Origin: Rhynchosporium graminicola
Lineage: Eukaryota; Ascomycota; Leotiomycetes; Helotiales; Ploettnerulaceae
Assembly (NCBI GenBank): GCA_900074885.1
Contig: FJUW01000003.1
Location: 124,001-188,000, forward strand
Direction of reading: 5' to 3'
DNA length: 64,000 nt
The notes beneath the pieces were generated by a model. It was not told the origin of the DNA, made no database searches, and saw only the letters and a program-made list of their open reading frames with translations. Below are positions 26,801 to 38,235 of this stretch, in pieces. The translations under genes were made by a program, and so were the position numbers. Numbering within the stretch: the first letter of the stretch is position 1; the number at the start of each line of letters is the position of its first letter.

Positions 26801-28025
26801 ATAGCCCCAGTTAAAGTATTAACAGACTATAGTAACCTCTATCACTTTATAACTACAATAGTATTAAGCTAGCGATAAGCTAGATAAGCTCTAGAGCTAT
26901 CTAAGTATAACTTTATATTAAGTTATAGATAAGGGAAAAAAAATCCCGCTAATAGACAATCGAGAAGGCCTAAATATAAGCAAGCGAAAGATAAGGAAAA
27001 TATTATACTCCTTACTTTATAAAATAAGCTACGAAGTATAATTAAAGATAAGTTAATCTATATACCTAGTAAAGCTAGCGATACAATAGAGAGCAACCGG
27101 CGTCCGAACGATAGTATATCGTACTAGTTAACTCAGATTCTATAACTTACTAATAATACTTCTTTAAAAGGAGTATCGATCGAGGCTATAGATACGACCT
27201 CTACGCTTAACTAGCGATATATACTTATAAAGCTTAATAGTTTATAGAACTTATTTAGAGGTCTGGATACCCTCTTAAGAGGCGCTAGCGAGAAGCCGGG
27301 CGCTAGCTAGTATAGCCATAGATATACTATACTATAGTTTTTCATAGCGAGAATTATAAGAACCGAAATAGTAAACCCTAAATCGAACTTACTTCTCTTA
27401 ACGCTTATAAAGCTATAGAAAAAGGACGCTTTTACTATTAAGAAGTTAGCTAGATTATAGAAAACCGGAGATATAGATTAGAGTATTAATAGCGAAAGAC
27501 TACTTAGATACCGGCGAAAAGCTTACGTTCCGCTAAACGAAGCTATCTGTACTGAAATTATAAAGATATGCTATAATAATCTAATTATAAGCTATTTTAG
27601 TTAAGATAAGACGCTGAAGCTTATCTAGCGAAAGTACTATTAGTAGAAGATAAAGCTAGATATTAAAGAATATATTAAAAGTTACGATATATATTAAAGG
27701 ATAAAAGTAAGAAGAATAAAGATAGCTAGCGAGATATAAGCGCCTAGCTAGCTAAGTAAGCCGTTTAAGTCTATAACTATAGACTTTATTACAGATCTAC
27801 TACCTTATAAAAGGAGCTCTATAAGAAGAATCTCCGATAGTTTACTAGTAATTATCAATAGATATACTAAAGATATAAAGTATATTCTTTACTTAAAGAT
27901 AATTAATATACTAAGCTTAGCTTAGCTATTCATCGACTATTAGTTTAAGGACTATAGATTACCTGCGGTTATTATTACTAATAGAAGTTCTATTTTTACT
28001 TCTAAGTTCTAGTAAGAGGTATACT

Positions 28026-28260
28026 TGTGACGACTGGTCAGGTTTGGAGGTCTCTCCCTATTAGTGGAAATACTTACTACTAAGCGAGATTACACGAGTA
28101 GAGTTTAGGGGCCCCTTTTCATATATATACTTCTATTCTCTCTCTACTTCTTTACTCTTTAGTTATAGATTCTTAAGTGATTCTTACTACTTTATATTTA
28201 TAGTAATATGAGGTCTTATTACTCAGGTAGTTTTAAGACCTTTCTAGAGTAAGCGTTATA
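28026..28260 (+). repeat. 5' LTR of chromovirus A2 (235 bp)
   Basis: Starts TGTGACGACTGGTCAGG, the least RIPed terminus of the family, and ends GTTATA. The ATACT duplication precedes it. The internal region starts TTATCTATAACTC, as in A1. I could not match this to a tRNA primer-binding site. Confidence 0.92.
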
Positions 28261-28371
28261 TTATCTATAACTCTTTTACTTACGTCTGGGAAGATAGTAA
28301 ATATCTACTTATATTATACCTCTATACTTAGAGTTACTAAACGCAGGAGACTACGCTATATAGAGAAGGCT

Positions 28372-28974
28372 TATACTAAGTATAAACTTGAAGAATAGCA
28401 CCTAAACCGAAGTAACCTAAGTCCGATAAATCGACTACTAGTTCTCCGACTCCCTCTACTTCCTATTCTTTAGCGACTCGTAATACTCGCCGTAACCTAC
28501 CTCTCTCTATAATAGAGAGTACTCGCGATAACGCCTCGTCCGAGTTAAGCTCCCTAACTCCTACTATAATTAACGAACTTACTAAGTCGCTAAACCTCCC
28601 TAATAATACCCCTATATTAATAGTAACTATAAGTAACTTATAGGAAGACTGCGCTTACTAGCTATAAAAGGCNTATACTAAGTATAAACTTAAAGAATAG
28701 CACCTAAACCGAAGTAACCTAAGTCCGATAAATCGACTACTAGTTCTCCGACTCCCTCTACTTCCTATTCTTTAGCGACTCGTAATACTCGCCGTAACCT
28801 ACCTCTCTCTATAATAGAGAGTACTCGCGATAACGCCTCGTCCGAGTTAAGCTCCCTAACTCCTACTATAATTAACGAACTTACTAAGTCGCTAAACCTC
28901 CCTAATAATACCCCTATATTAATAGTAACTATAAGTAACTTATAGGAAGACTGCGCTTACTAGCTATAAAAGGC
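28372..28974. other. Uncollapsed assembly overlap: 301-bp duplicated tile around one N
   Basis: 28372-28672 and 28674-28974 are the same 301 bases of the A2 gag leader, separated by one N at 28673. The only difference I see is G/A at about 28388 versus 28690. In A1 the corresponding gag region (from about 21959) is single. A lone N between two copies of one tile is typical of scaffolding overlapping contigs, so this is very probably not biological. Confidence 0.9.
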
Positions 28975-31365
28975 AGAAAGGAAGCTCGCGGAGGAGAGAT
29001 AATTAAACGCTAACTTATCTATAGAACTACGCTAGTTACAGGATAAGTTCCTAGAACTACGCTAGTTAACTGCCTAGCGCTCTACTAAGTCTATATCGTT
29101 TGATAACGTTTAATCGCGTATAATACTACTACTATTAATTAAAGAAGATAACGCTACTCTTACGCCTAATAATTATCGTCGAGAATAATCTACCGGAGGA
29201 ATATCATTAATATTATACGCTACGCGTATAGAGAAGATACCGAACCTTCTAAATAAGCTCTCTAATAGAATCGACTACTCTATAAAACTCTAGGAAGTGC
29301 AGATACGTAACGCCCTCCGGCGCTACTCTAGCTACTTTATCGATAAAGATTACTATAAAGATTAGTTACTTAACTAAACGGAAGGAATAGCTAGAACTTA
29401 CCTAGAACTCTCGTTCTTAGAACTAGAATATAACGAAGAAAGTAGTACGATCGATTTACTCGATATAATCACTTAACTCGTCTCCTTCTTATCTAATCTA
29501 TACGACTAATAAACTATAAGAGCTAGCTACTCCGCGCTAAAGATGGATTATAAGTAGACTTTCTAGATATTCTACTACGAGTTTCGCACGCTAGCTCGTA
29601 AAGCTAGAGTAAATAATTAATCAACTCTGAAAATAGACTTATAGGAGAAGCTACTTATATAACTACGGAAATAGCTCTTCTAATAGTACTAAACGTTAAG
29701 GATACTAGAAGAATACGTTAAGGCTATATAAGCTAAAGACTAAGGTTAATTCATTAAAAAGACCTACTATTCCGAGTCTTCAGCTAAAGCTAGCGCGACT
29801 CGGGAACGCCCTATAAATACCTCCTCCTAGCGCTATAGTACTAACTCCTCTTCTTATCTATAAATTAGTCTTCTTACGCCCGAGAATACTAGTACGACTA
29901 GTAAATAAGTACTATACTCTATACGAAATAATACGCCTCGTATATAATTACTAGCGAATACTCCTTATTACTTTACGCTTACCTTATACCTATACTTATC
30001 GTTAGCTCGACTTAACACTCCGTATCGAATCAACGCAATTAATACTAATAATAACATTAATAGCGAGCTAGAAGAAACGTACGATAACGCCTAAGAGTAT
30101 ATTAAACTACTAGCAAAAGATTACGCTTAGGGAAAGACTCCTTCCTAAGTAGTATACGAGATATGCGATATCTTAACCTTACGAAGCTTCTTAGTAGTTA
30201 ATCGTTTACTATACGTGCTACTCTTACTAAGAATAGACTCTTATATAAGCTACTCGTACTTCTCGATTCTGGAGCTAATAAATACTATTTTATTAATTAT
30301 TCTTTTCTCAAATCCCTTTCCTTCTTCTTAAAACCTTTAATTTACCCTCTGCTAAACGTAATCCCTATTAAAGGCTTTAATAGCGTTAATAGTAGTACTA
30401 TTAGTCACTATACGATACTTAATTTAACAGTAGACTATCGCGTTCAGGTATTTACTCCCTTTCTTATTATTACTCTCAGAAACTATAGTATTATACTCAG
30501 AAGAACCTAGCTTTCGGAATATCAAGTACTCTTAGATACTTCTAAACGATAGATCATTTAGCTATTATATACTCCTCTTAGTAATATTTATAGCTCTCCG
30601 ATCGAGATTAAGGACATACGTAAATACTATACCTACTAGCGCTACTAACACGATACTAACGAACGAAATAAACGCCTTAATTAGTTTTAGGAAGTATACG
30701 AGGAATAGCGAAGCGTAGCTAACTCTCCTATTAATATTCGAGCTGTTATTAACTCTATCTCTGTTATTAAATAACTATTACTAGCTCGGAAGCGTATTTC
30801 TAAGGAGACTTATAGCTATAAAAATATCTAAAACTCTTCCTTAGAGAGTATTCTATAAGTAACTAACTCTCTATTACTACTACTAATTAGTTAAGACTAT
30901 TTCTCCAGCGTTTATACTACTTATTATAGATACGATAAGCCTAAGTATTTATTACTTGAAGAATAAGAATAAAGTAGTAAAGAGAAGTCTTTATACTCTA
31001 GAGAGACTACTAATACACAGCTAAAGTGCGTACGATTTAGTAACGTTATCGCTTATATCCCGCGTGAATCTCTACTTTAACCCTAAATAGAAGTCTCTAT
31101 ATTAAAGACTTACGTATAAGACTACGCCTATATAATTTATACTATAGACTAATAGTTACTCAGAATACTATCTCGCGACTTAATAGAAGCTACTTAAAGT
31201 ATAAAAATAGCTATTACGATATTTCGGAAGCGATAAAGATCACCTCGTATGCTTAGATCTCTTCTAGAGCCTCTTACGCTAGAGATTTACATAATTAGTA
31301 GCTTAGCTTTCTATCTCTTATATAAACGCTAGAAGTCTTCTAATAATAAGATCTTCTCTACTACT

Positions 31366-31829
31366 NNNNNNNNNNNNNNNNNNNNNNNNNNNNNNNNNNN
31401 NNNNNNNNNNNNNNNNNNNNNNNNNNNNNNNNNNNNNNNNNNNNNNNNNNNNNNNNNNNNNNNNNNNNNNNNNNNNNNNNNNNNNNNNNNNNNNNNNNNN
31501 NNNNNNNNNNNNNNNNNNNNNNNNNNNNNNNNNNNNNNNNNNNNNNNNNNNNNNNNNNNNNNNNNNNNNNNNNNNNNNNNNNNNNNNNNNNNNNNNNNNN
31601 NNNNNNNNNNNNNNNNNNNNNNNNNNNNNNNNNNNNNNNNNNNNNNNNNNNNNNNNNNNNNNNNNNNNNNNNNNNNNNNNNNNNNNNNNNNNNNNNNNNN
31701 NNNNNNNNNNNNNNNNNNNNNNNNNNNNNNNNNNNNNNNNNNNNNNNNNNNNNNNNNNNNNNNNNNNNNNNNNNNNNNNNNNNNNNNNNNNNNNNNNNNN
31801 NNNNNNNNNNNNNNNNNNNNNNNNNNNNN
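31366..31829. other. Assembly gap (464 Ns) inside A2 reverse transcriptase
   Basis: The left flank matches A1 up to 38346 and the right flank matches A1 from 39274, so about 927 bp should lie here if A2 is colinear with A1. The N run is about 460 bp too short. The missing piece holds most of the RT. Confidence 0.9.
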
Positions 31830-34178
31830 TCTTAGAATTACTTAACTATAGTTAAGGGCGTATAATTATTCTTAGGCTTTTATAACTTCTACTGACGATT
31901 TATTAAGGACTATAGAATTATCGCAAAACCTCTTATATAACTTACTAAAAATAATATATTATTTCGGTTCGCTAGGGAGTATAAAGATACCTTTAATCAC
32001 CTAAAGCACGCTCTCACTTCGGCACTACTCCTCTACTACTATTAGTAATATCTACCTTATATAATCGAAACAGACGCTAGTAATAGAGTAATAGCAGGTA
32101 TGCTATCGTAATAGCACGACGAAGACTAGTTCCTAGTAGCTTACTTCTCTAAGACTATACTACCTGCCGAGCTTAATTACGCTATTTACGATAAGGAAAT
32201 GCTCGCAATTATATAATCTTTTAGTAACTAGAGATCTGAGCTCGTAAGCGCACTATATTAGATCCGCGTTATTACTAATTATAAAGCTCTTAAGTACTTT
32301 ATAACCTCTAAATAGCTAAACGTACGATAAGCATAATAAGCCGAGCTACTCGCAGATTATAACTTTATAATTACCTATTAACCTAGGAAGTATAATCTAC
32401 TCGCTAACGCCCTCTCTCGCAGAACAGATAAATTAGACAACTAGAATAACGCTAAAAGAATTTAGCGTTTATAGTAGCTACTACGCGAAGACTAAATCGA
32501 TCTAGTACTACTTATAAGTAACCTCCGGAATAGCTCTGACTCTATAAATAACTTTAAGCTTATTAATACCTTAGAAGTCGCTGACTTATCGCTAGTCTTT
32601 TCTATAGTATAATAAGTACTTAACGCTAATCGTATTACGCTATTACTCTAAGCTTTATAGAAATAAGCTCTCTCTGCTACTCCTAGAAAACTAACTATAG
32701 AAAAAGATCTTCTACTTTATAAAAGAAGACTAATTGTACTTAACGTCTCATACTTTCGTACGCTACTTATACGCGAAGTATACGACCGATTAGAGACTGC
32801 CTATCTAAGTGTAAAGAAGACCTTATAACTATTAGTATTATAATACTAGTAGTACGGAATCGCTTTAACTATTAACTAGTACTACTGTAACTATTATACT
32901 TACAGACGAATTAAAGTACCGCGTGATAAGAAACCGGGCCTCTTCTAACCTCTGCCTGTACCGTCACGTCTATAGGAGTATATTACAGTCGACTACTATA
33001 GCTTTAACCGCGATAAAAATAGCTACGATAAAATTCTAATATTTATAAACTATTTTAGTAAATAAGAAATTAGTATTCTATACCGAAAGACCTCAGATAC
33101 GCGCGACCTTATAAAGCTTTACTTATACCACGTATACTACTATTTCGGAGCTCTATTAATAATTACCTCTAATAGAGGGCCTTAATTCGTTTCCTGTTTT
33201 TAGACTATAGTTATTATAATTCTCGGTACTAAAAGATAGCTTTCTATAGTAGACTACCTGTAAATAGATAGCTAAATAGAGATCTATAACTAATATCTCT
33301 AACGCAGATTACGACTTTTTATCTTTTACTATTAAGATAATTAGTCGGAATTCTTACCTATTATAGATTACGCCTAGATAACTCTCCTTTACGAATCCCT
33401 TAGAGGTCTCTTACCTTTTAAAGTCGTTTATAGATATATACCCTGCGTTAATTAGAATTAGAAAGACCTACCTAACTCTACTATACCTACTGATAAGTTA
33501 AATACTTAGTAAGCTCTAGATTACGCTAATCGCCTACGCGATACTTAGACTACTGCTTAATCTAGCTTCTAACGTGTATAAGCTAAGATATCCTAATCCT
33601 ATAATCGCTTACGCTATGAAGTCGACTTCACTATAGACGACCTTATTTAGCTAGATATACGCTACTTTATAAGTACTTAACCTAGTAAAAAACTCGACTT
33701 CCCGACTAATAGACCTTTCCGTATAATTAAAAAGGTCGGAAGCTCTTATCGCCTAGAGCTCCTTACTAGTATGAAAGTATATAATATATTCCCTGCTACT
33801 AAGCTACGGAAGTATCTAAATAACCCCTTACTAGGATAAACCTTACCGCTACTACTACTTATTAATATTACTAGTGATAATAAATAGGAGATCGAAAATA
33901 TACTTACGTGCCGTAAGCAGCGTAATAGCCTCTTATACCGAGTTTCCTAGTTAAATTAAGGTATTGATCTCATATAGTACGACGCTATAGATATTAAATA
34001 CGCTCCTGCTAAGCTATAATAATTCCACCTTAATAACCTAACGTAAGCTAGACCTCCTGCTAGACTACTTAATTAGCTGAAAGCTTTCTAAAATAGAATT
34101 AATAATTACGACTACATTAATAGTAATAAGGAGATAGACTAAAACTCGAGGGCGAGCTTTTTTCGGAGGGGGAGGTAG

Positions 34179-34413
34179 TATAAAAACTAGTAAGGTTTAG
34201 AGGTCTCTCCCTATTAGTAGAAACACTTACTGCTAAGCGAGATTACACGAGTAGAGTTTAGGGGCCCCTTTTCATATATATACTTCTATTCTCTCTCTAC
34301 TTCTTCACTCCTTAGTTATAGATTCTTAAGTGATTCTTACTACTTCATATTCATAGTAATATGAGGTCTTATTACTCAGGTAGTTTTAAGACCTTTCTAG
34401 AGTAAGCGTCACA
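34179..34413 (+). repeat. Inner 3' LTR of A2 (235 bp)
   Basis: Follows the purine tract GGAGGGGGAGGTAG of A2, starts TATAAAAACTAG and ends GTCACA with intact ancestral 3' terminus. It is not next to the target duplication: 19 bases (34414-34432, ending in a second purine tract GGGGGAGGTAG) and another LTR follow. Confidence 0.88.
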
Positions 34414-34432
34414 TTTAGTATGGGGGAGGTAG

Positions 34433-34667
34433 TATGACGACTAGTCAGGTTTAGAGGTCTCTCCCTATTAGTGGAAACACTTACTGCTAAGCGAGATTAC
34501 ACGAGTAGAGTTTAGGGGCCCCTTTTCATATATATACTTCTATTCTCTCTCTACTTCTTTACTCCTTAGTTATAGATTCTTAAGTGATTCTTATTACTTC
34601 ATATTCATAGTAATATAAGGTCTTATTACTCAGGTAGTTTTAAGACCTTTCTAGAGTAAGCGTCATA
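34433..34667 (+). repeat. Outer 3' LTR of A2 (235 bp)
   Basis: Starts TATGACGACTAGTCAGG and ends GTCATA, followed by the ATACT duplication. Colinear with 34179-34413 and 28026-28260. It and the inner LTR differ by RIP-type transitions, so both have been exposed to RIP. Confidence 0.88.
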
Positions 34668-35639
34668 ATACTTCTACTTCCGAATAATAAGAAGTCTTTC
34701 GATAGCGTTTCACCTATAAACTAATAAGTAAACGGAACGATAAAACCAAGCTATAGAAGCATAGCTATAGTATTTCGTATACTATCTTCAAGATAATTAA
34801 GTAGACTTATTACCTATAGCGAAATTCGCGTATATAAATATATATCATAAGGCTATTAGAATAAGTCCAAATAAGGCCAGGTATAGAATTACGCTAAATA
34901 GTCGCCAGGGTATCGAGGACGATCCTATAAGAGGGAAGATACTTACTACTAAAGAAAGAGCAAAAGAAGTAATTAAGAAACGCTAAAAGCTAGAGAATAG
35001 CTAGCGAAAAACTAAAGAAACCTAAGCGAAATAATATAATAAGAACTATCGACTAGTTGAATTTAAAGTAGATTAATAAGTCCTACTCTTAGTAAAGAAT
35101 ATCAAAACTATTCGATCGAGTAAGAAGCTAGACTACTAATTTCTAGGGCTATTTAAGATTAGCGAAAGAATTAGAAAGTAAGCATATTAATTAGATTTAC
35201 TTACTAAGTATAGTTAGCTATATGACGTCTTCTATATCTTACTATTAGAACTATACTAGTAAAAGCCCAGCGAGTTATTAGAGGTTATCTAACTTAACCT
35301 TATCGATAGCGAAGAATCATAGGAGGTCGATTCCTTACTAGACCGGCGAGTAGTTAAAAGGAGAGAATAATTCCTAGTAAGATAGAAAGAGTTTACTTCC
35401 GCTTATAATTCTTAGGAGCTAAAAGAAAACCTCTAAGGACTCTAGAAAGAAATTAAAGCTTTGAAAAATTAAAACGCTATAGAAAGACTAGCGAAACGCT
35501 AGCGAAAGTGAAATAATACTAATAAAAAGATATATACCTTTCTATTTTTTCATATAAGGTTTTATAGTTTTAAAAGAATATTAGAGATTATAAATCTAGT
35601 AGAGGTCTAAGGGGAAAAAGAGGTTTTATTATCTATATA

Positions 35640-36660
35640 GATCACTAGTAAACTAGCTCTCGCTAGATAAACTCCGAGATATCGCTAAAGAAAGTTTACT
35701 TAGTAACCTCCTAATTAGTAGTATCTATATCCTTATCCGGGACTTCCTCTCTATTAACCTCTAGCTACGTATCTAGTAAAGCTACCTATAGAAAGAATCC
35801 AGTATAAATAGTATAGAAGTCCTTTACTAAAGATTAGTAAGGAACTCGCTAGAGAGATTAATTTATACTATACGAAGACTACGAATTTCCTCCAGAAGAG
35901 TAGTATTTATAATATCGATAGTAGTAGTAACTTTAGCTACAGAGCGTAGTATATACCCAGATACCTTAGTAATCGCCGATATAATACTAGAGGATAGCTC
36001 GGCATTAGAATTAATAACTAGCTTCTAAGGAGATTTAATAGCTATAGTATTACTAACTTTGGAAGTATAATTAGCCCGCTTCTTCTCTATATTAAAGAAT
36101 ACATAAGTAATCTTAAATACTTCTCCGGAACTCTCGCCTATTACTACTTTCAAAGCTATATCTTATAGTTAGCTAAGAACACCTATCAGGATAGCTAGAA
36201 TCTCGCTAGCTATTAGCTAAGTATTTACTAAAAAGAGGAAATTTATACTTATATCCTCGCAAGATTTACCCTTCTTAATATAGTCTATATACTTACTAGT
36301 AATAGAGTTAGGAGCTAAAGTATACTTCAACTTAGGGAATAAAGTATACTCGCTAGCGTATCGTAAGTAAGTCTCCGGACGTAGTATCTCCTTATTCACC
36401 TTAGTACAAGCCTTCGACTTCATCTGCGTATTCTTTCGACTAGTATAAAGAGTCTTATTATAATAAGCAGAAGGGCTACTATCTTAGCTTAGCTCGCCTT
36501 TAGTATCCTTATTATTATCTTCGGCTCGCTAGCGCTTAGTCGATAACCCGCTAGCGACTGCGGTTTTTCCCTTATTAATAAGAGTAAAAGTATTACTAGA
36601 AGGAAGAGTATCTTTAAGCGAACTACTAGCAGCGCGCTTACGAAGGTTCTTCTTAGGAGC
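35640..36660 (-). pseudogene. Decayed antisense reading frame in chromovirus B, function unknown
   Basis: Between the B chromodomain and the B 3' LTR, the minus strand can be read through TAG/TAA stops for roughly 340 codons in one frame. The longest uninterrupted piece is 36217-36423 (begins MKSKACTKVNKEILRPETY). Upstream of it the frame encodes Lys/Arg- and Ser/Thr-rich sequence (KKNLRKRAASSSLKD). Downstream lies a moderately hydrophobic region. The plus strand gives no comparable frame. Some LTR elements carry an extra antisense gene 3' of pol, which is the closest parallel I know, but I recognise no domain. The start codon and both ends are uncertain. Confidence 0.45.
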
Positions 36661-36948
36661 TAAAAGGTCAAGTTAGCACTACCTAATACCTCATATTCAT
36701 AACTTACGTATAGTTACTATTATTATCGTTAGTTATTTAAGAAGAGAGAGAAGAGCGAAAGTTAAGAGTTATATAAAGAAGTTACCTAGCGCTATGCCCC
36801 GCATTCCAGCCTTACTAATAATAAAGAAGAATCAGAATAAAAGTAAATCCTGAAAGGAATACCTCGCTAGCGCCTTGCTGAAGTATTACCGGCTAAGGTA
36901 TTTTAATACCTTCACTTCTAGGATAGAAGTGTTTAAGAGGAGAGATAT

Positions 36949-37130
36949 TATAATAGGTCTATACGCTTAGTGCCTCCTACTTCTATATTTCAGAATTAGA
37001 GAGGAAGGAAGAACCTTTTCTCTTTAGTAATTAGTTTCTATATTAACTAGATTATTACTAGCGAACCTCTAGTAACTATTCTACTATTCCATTATGCTTA
37101 TTTACCTCAGCGTACCAAGTGATTATTACA
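36949..37130 (+). repeat. 3' LTR of chromovirus B (182 bp)
   Basis: Starts TATAATAGGTCTATACG and ends GATTATTACA, then TTCAC. Same length as the copy at 23639. Differences are mainly transitions of the RIP type. Confidence 0.9.
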
Positions 37131-38067
37131 TTCACCCTCTACTAAATATAATTCCTATTAAAGGTTTTAATAGCGTTAATAGTAGTATAATCAGCTACTA
37201 TACGATACTTAACTTAATAGTAGATCGCCGCGTCTAGGTATTTACTCCTTTTCTTATTACTACTCTCAGAAACTATAGTATTATACTCGGAAGAACTTAG
37301 CTTTCGGAATATCAAGTACTCTTAGATACCTCTAAATAACAGATTATTTAGCTACTAGATACTCCTCCTAATAACGTTTATAGCTCTCCGATCGAAATCA
37401 AGGACTTACGTAAATACCGTATTTACTAGTACTATTAATACGATACTAACGAACGAAACAAACGTCTTAATTAGTTCTAGAAAGCGTACGACGTATAGCG
37501 AAGCGCAGCTAACTCTCCTATTAATATTTAAGCTATTATTAACTCTCTACTTATTATTAAATACCTACTACTGAACGCTCGACGTATTTTAAGAGAGATT
37601 TCTAGCTATAAGAATATCTAAGACTCTCCCCTAGAGAGTATACTATAGGCAACGAACCCTCCTTTATTATTACTGCTTAGGGAGAACTATTTCCTTAGCG
37701 TTTCTATTACTTCCTATAGATATACTGAGCCTAAGTCTTTATTATCTGAAGAATAAGAAAAGAGTAATAGAGATAAGTCTTTATATGTCAGAAAAGCTAC
37801 TGATATACGCCCGAAGTATATATAATTCAGTAATATTATTACTTATATCCCGCGTGAACCTCTAATCTAGACCTAAATAGAAGTCTCTACGTCGAAAACT
37901 TATATACGAGATTACGCCCGTGTAATTCATACGATAGATCAATAGTTGAAACTACTCGTAAGACTATATAACGCTACTATAGAAGCTGATCTATGTACTA
38001 ATATAGCTATAACGCTACTACGGAAGCGCTAATAGCGATAAAGACTACCCTCTCTCGCGCTCCTGCC

Positions 38068-38235
38068 TGTCACGGGTGAGCAACGCGTACGCAGATGGTC
38101 AAGTGTAGTATTCAAGAAGTTCGATACAGGAGAGAGTCAGGTTCTAGCCTGGCTCCGAAGGAAAACATGCGGGTGCCGCTAGGCTTAGTAAGCACAGGCA
38201 TCGCCGGTGCTTAATCCTGGGGCTCGCCCCTTACA
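38068..38235. mobile_element. 168-bp un-RIPed element with terminal inverted repeats
   Basis: Inserted in A1 and absent from the matching place in A2 (near 31240). Flanked by CTGCC at 38063-38067 and 38236-38240. The ends TGTCACGGGTGAGC and GCTCGCCCCTTACA are inverted repeats matching at 11 of 14 positions. The body keeps abundant CpA and TpG (AAGCACAGGCATC), so it has escaped the RIP that ruined its host. TG...CA ends and a 5-bp duplication fit a small solo LTR or non-autonomous LTR-derived element; a MITE is the alternative. It has no coding capacity. Confidence 0.75.

Larger units (their letters stand above)
28026..34667 (+). mobile_element. Chromovirus A2 (Ty3/gypsy), innermost element, RIPed, with assembly defects
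   Basis: A 235-bp-LTR member of family A inserted into the integrase of B, flanked by ATACT at 28021-28025 and 34668-34672. Gag (about 28330-29900), protease (LLDSGANKYYF at about 30259-30293, catalytic Asp and Gly kept) and a linker precede a gap of Ns at 31366-31829 that removes most of the RT. RNase H (about 32050-32440), integrase (about 32740-33700) and a chromodomain-like end (about 33890-34030) follow. A single N at 28673 joins a duplicated tile, and the 3' end has two LTRs in tandem. All A-family frames are closed by RIP stops. Confidence 0.92.
23639..37130 (+). mobile_element. Chromovirus B (Ty3/gypsy), complete but RIPed and split by A2
   Basis: A distinct gypsy family with 182-bp LTRs (TGTAAT...ATTACA) inserted in the protease region of A1, flanked by TTCAC at 23634-23638 and 37131-37135. 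Decayed domains: gag (about 23880-24900), protease (ALINSRAKDNF at about 25121-25155), RT (about 25640-26220; [20 protein letters not shown], catalytic box YLNN near 26135), RNase H (about 26590-26960), integrase (about 27520-28020, then 34673-35060 after the A2 insertion) and a chromodomain (about 35320-35415; VDSLLDRRV...FLVR, with Trp lost). The frame continues across the ATACT duplication into the integrase segment SLSIAFH (about 34692-34712). The space between the chromodomain and the 3' LTR is unusually long (1.5 kb) and holds an antisense frame. Confidence 0.93.

Noticed and set aside
28372..28974. Biological tandem duplication in gag of A2
   Set aside because: The single N and near-identity of the tiles point to an assembly overlap.
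38096..38128. A-box-like TGGTCAAGTG and B-box-like GTTCGATAC in the 168-bp element (possible SINE or tRNA)
   Set aside because: The spacing (about 23 bp start to start) is too short for a pol III internal promoter and no cloverleaf forms; the TG...CA ends and 5-bp TSD fit an LTR-type element better.
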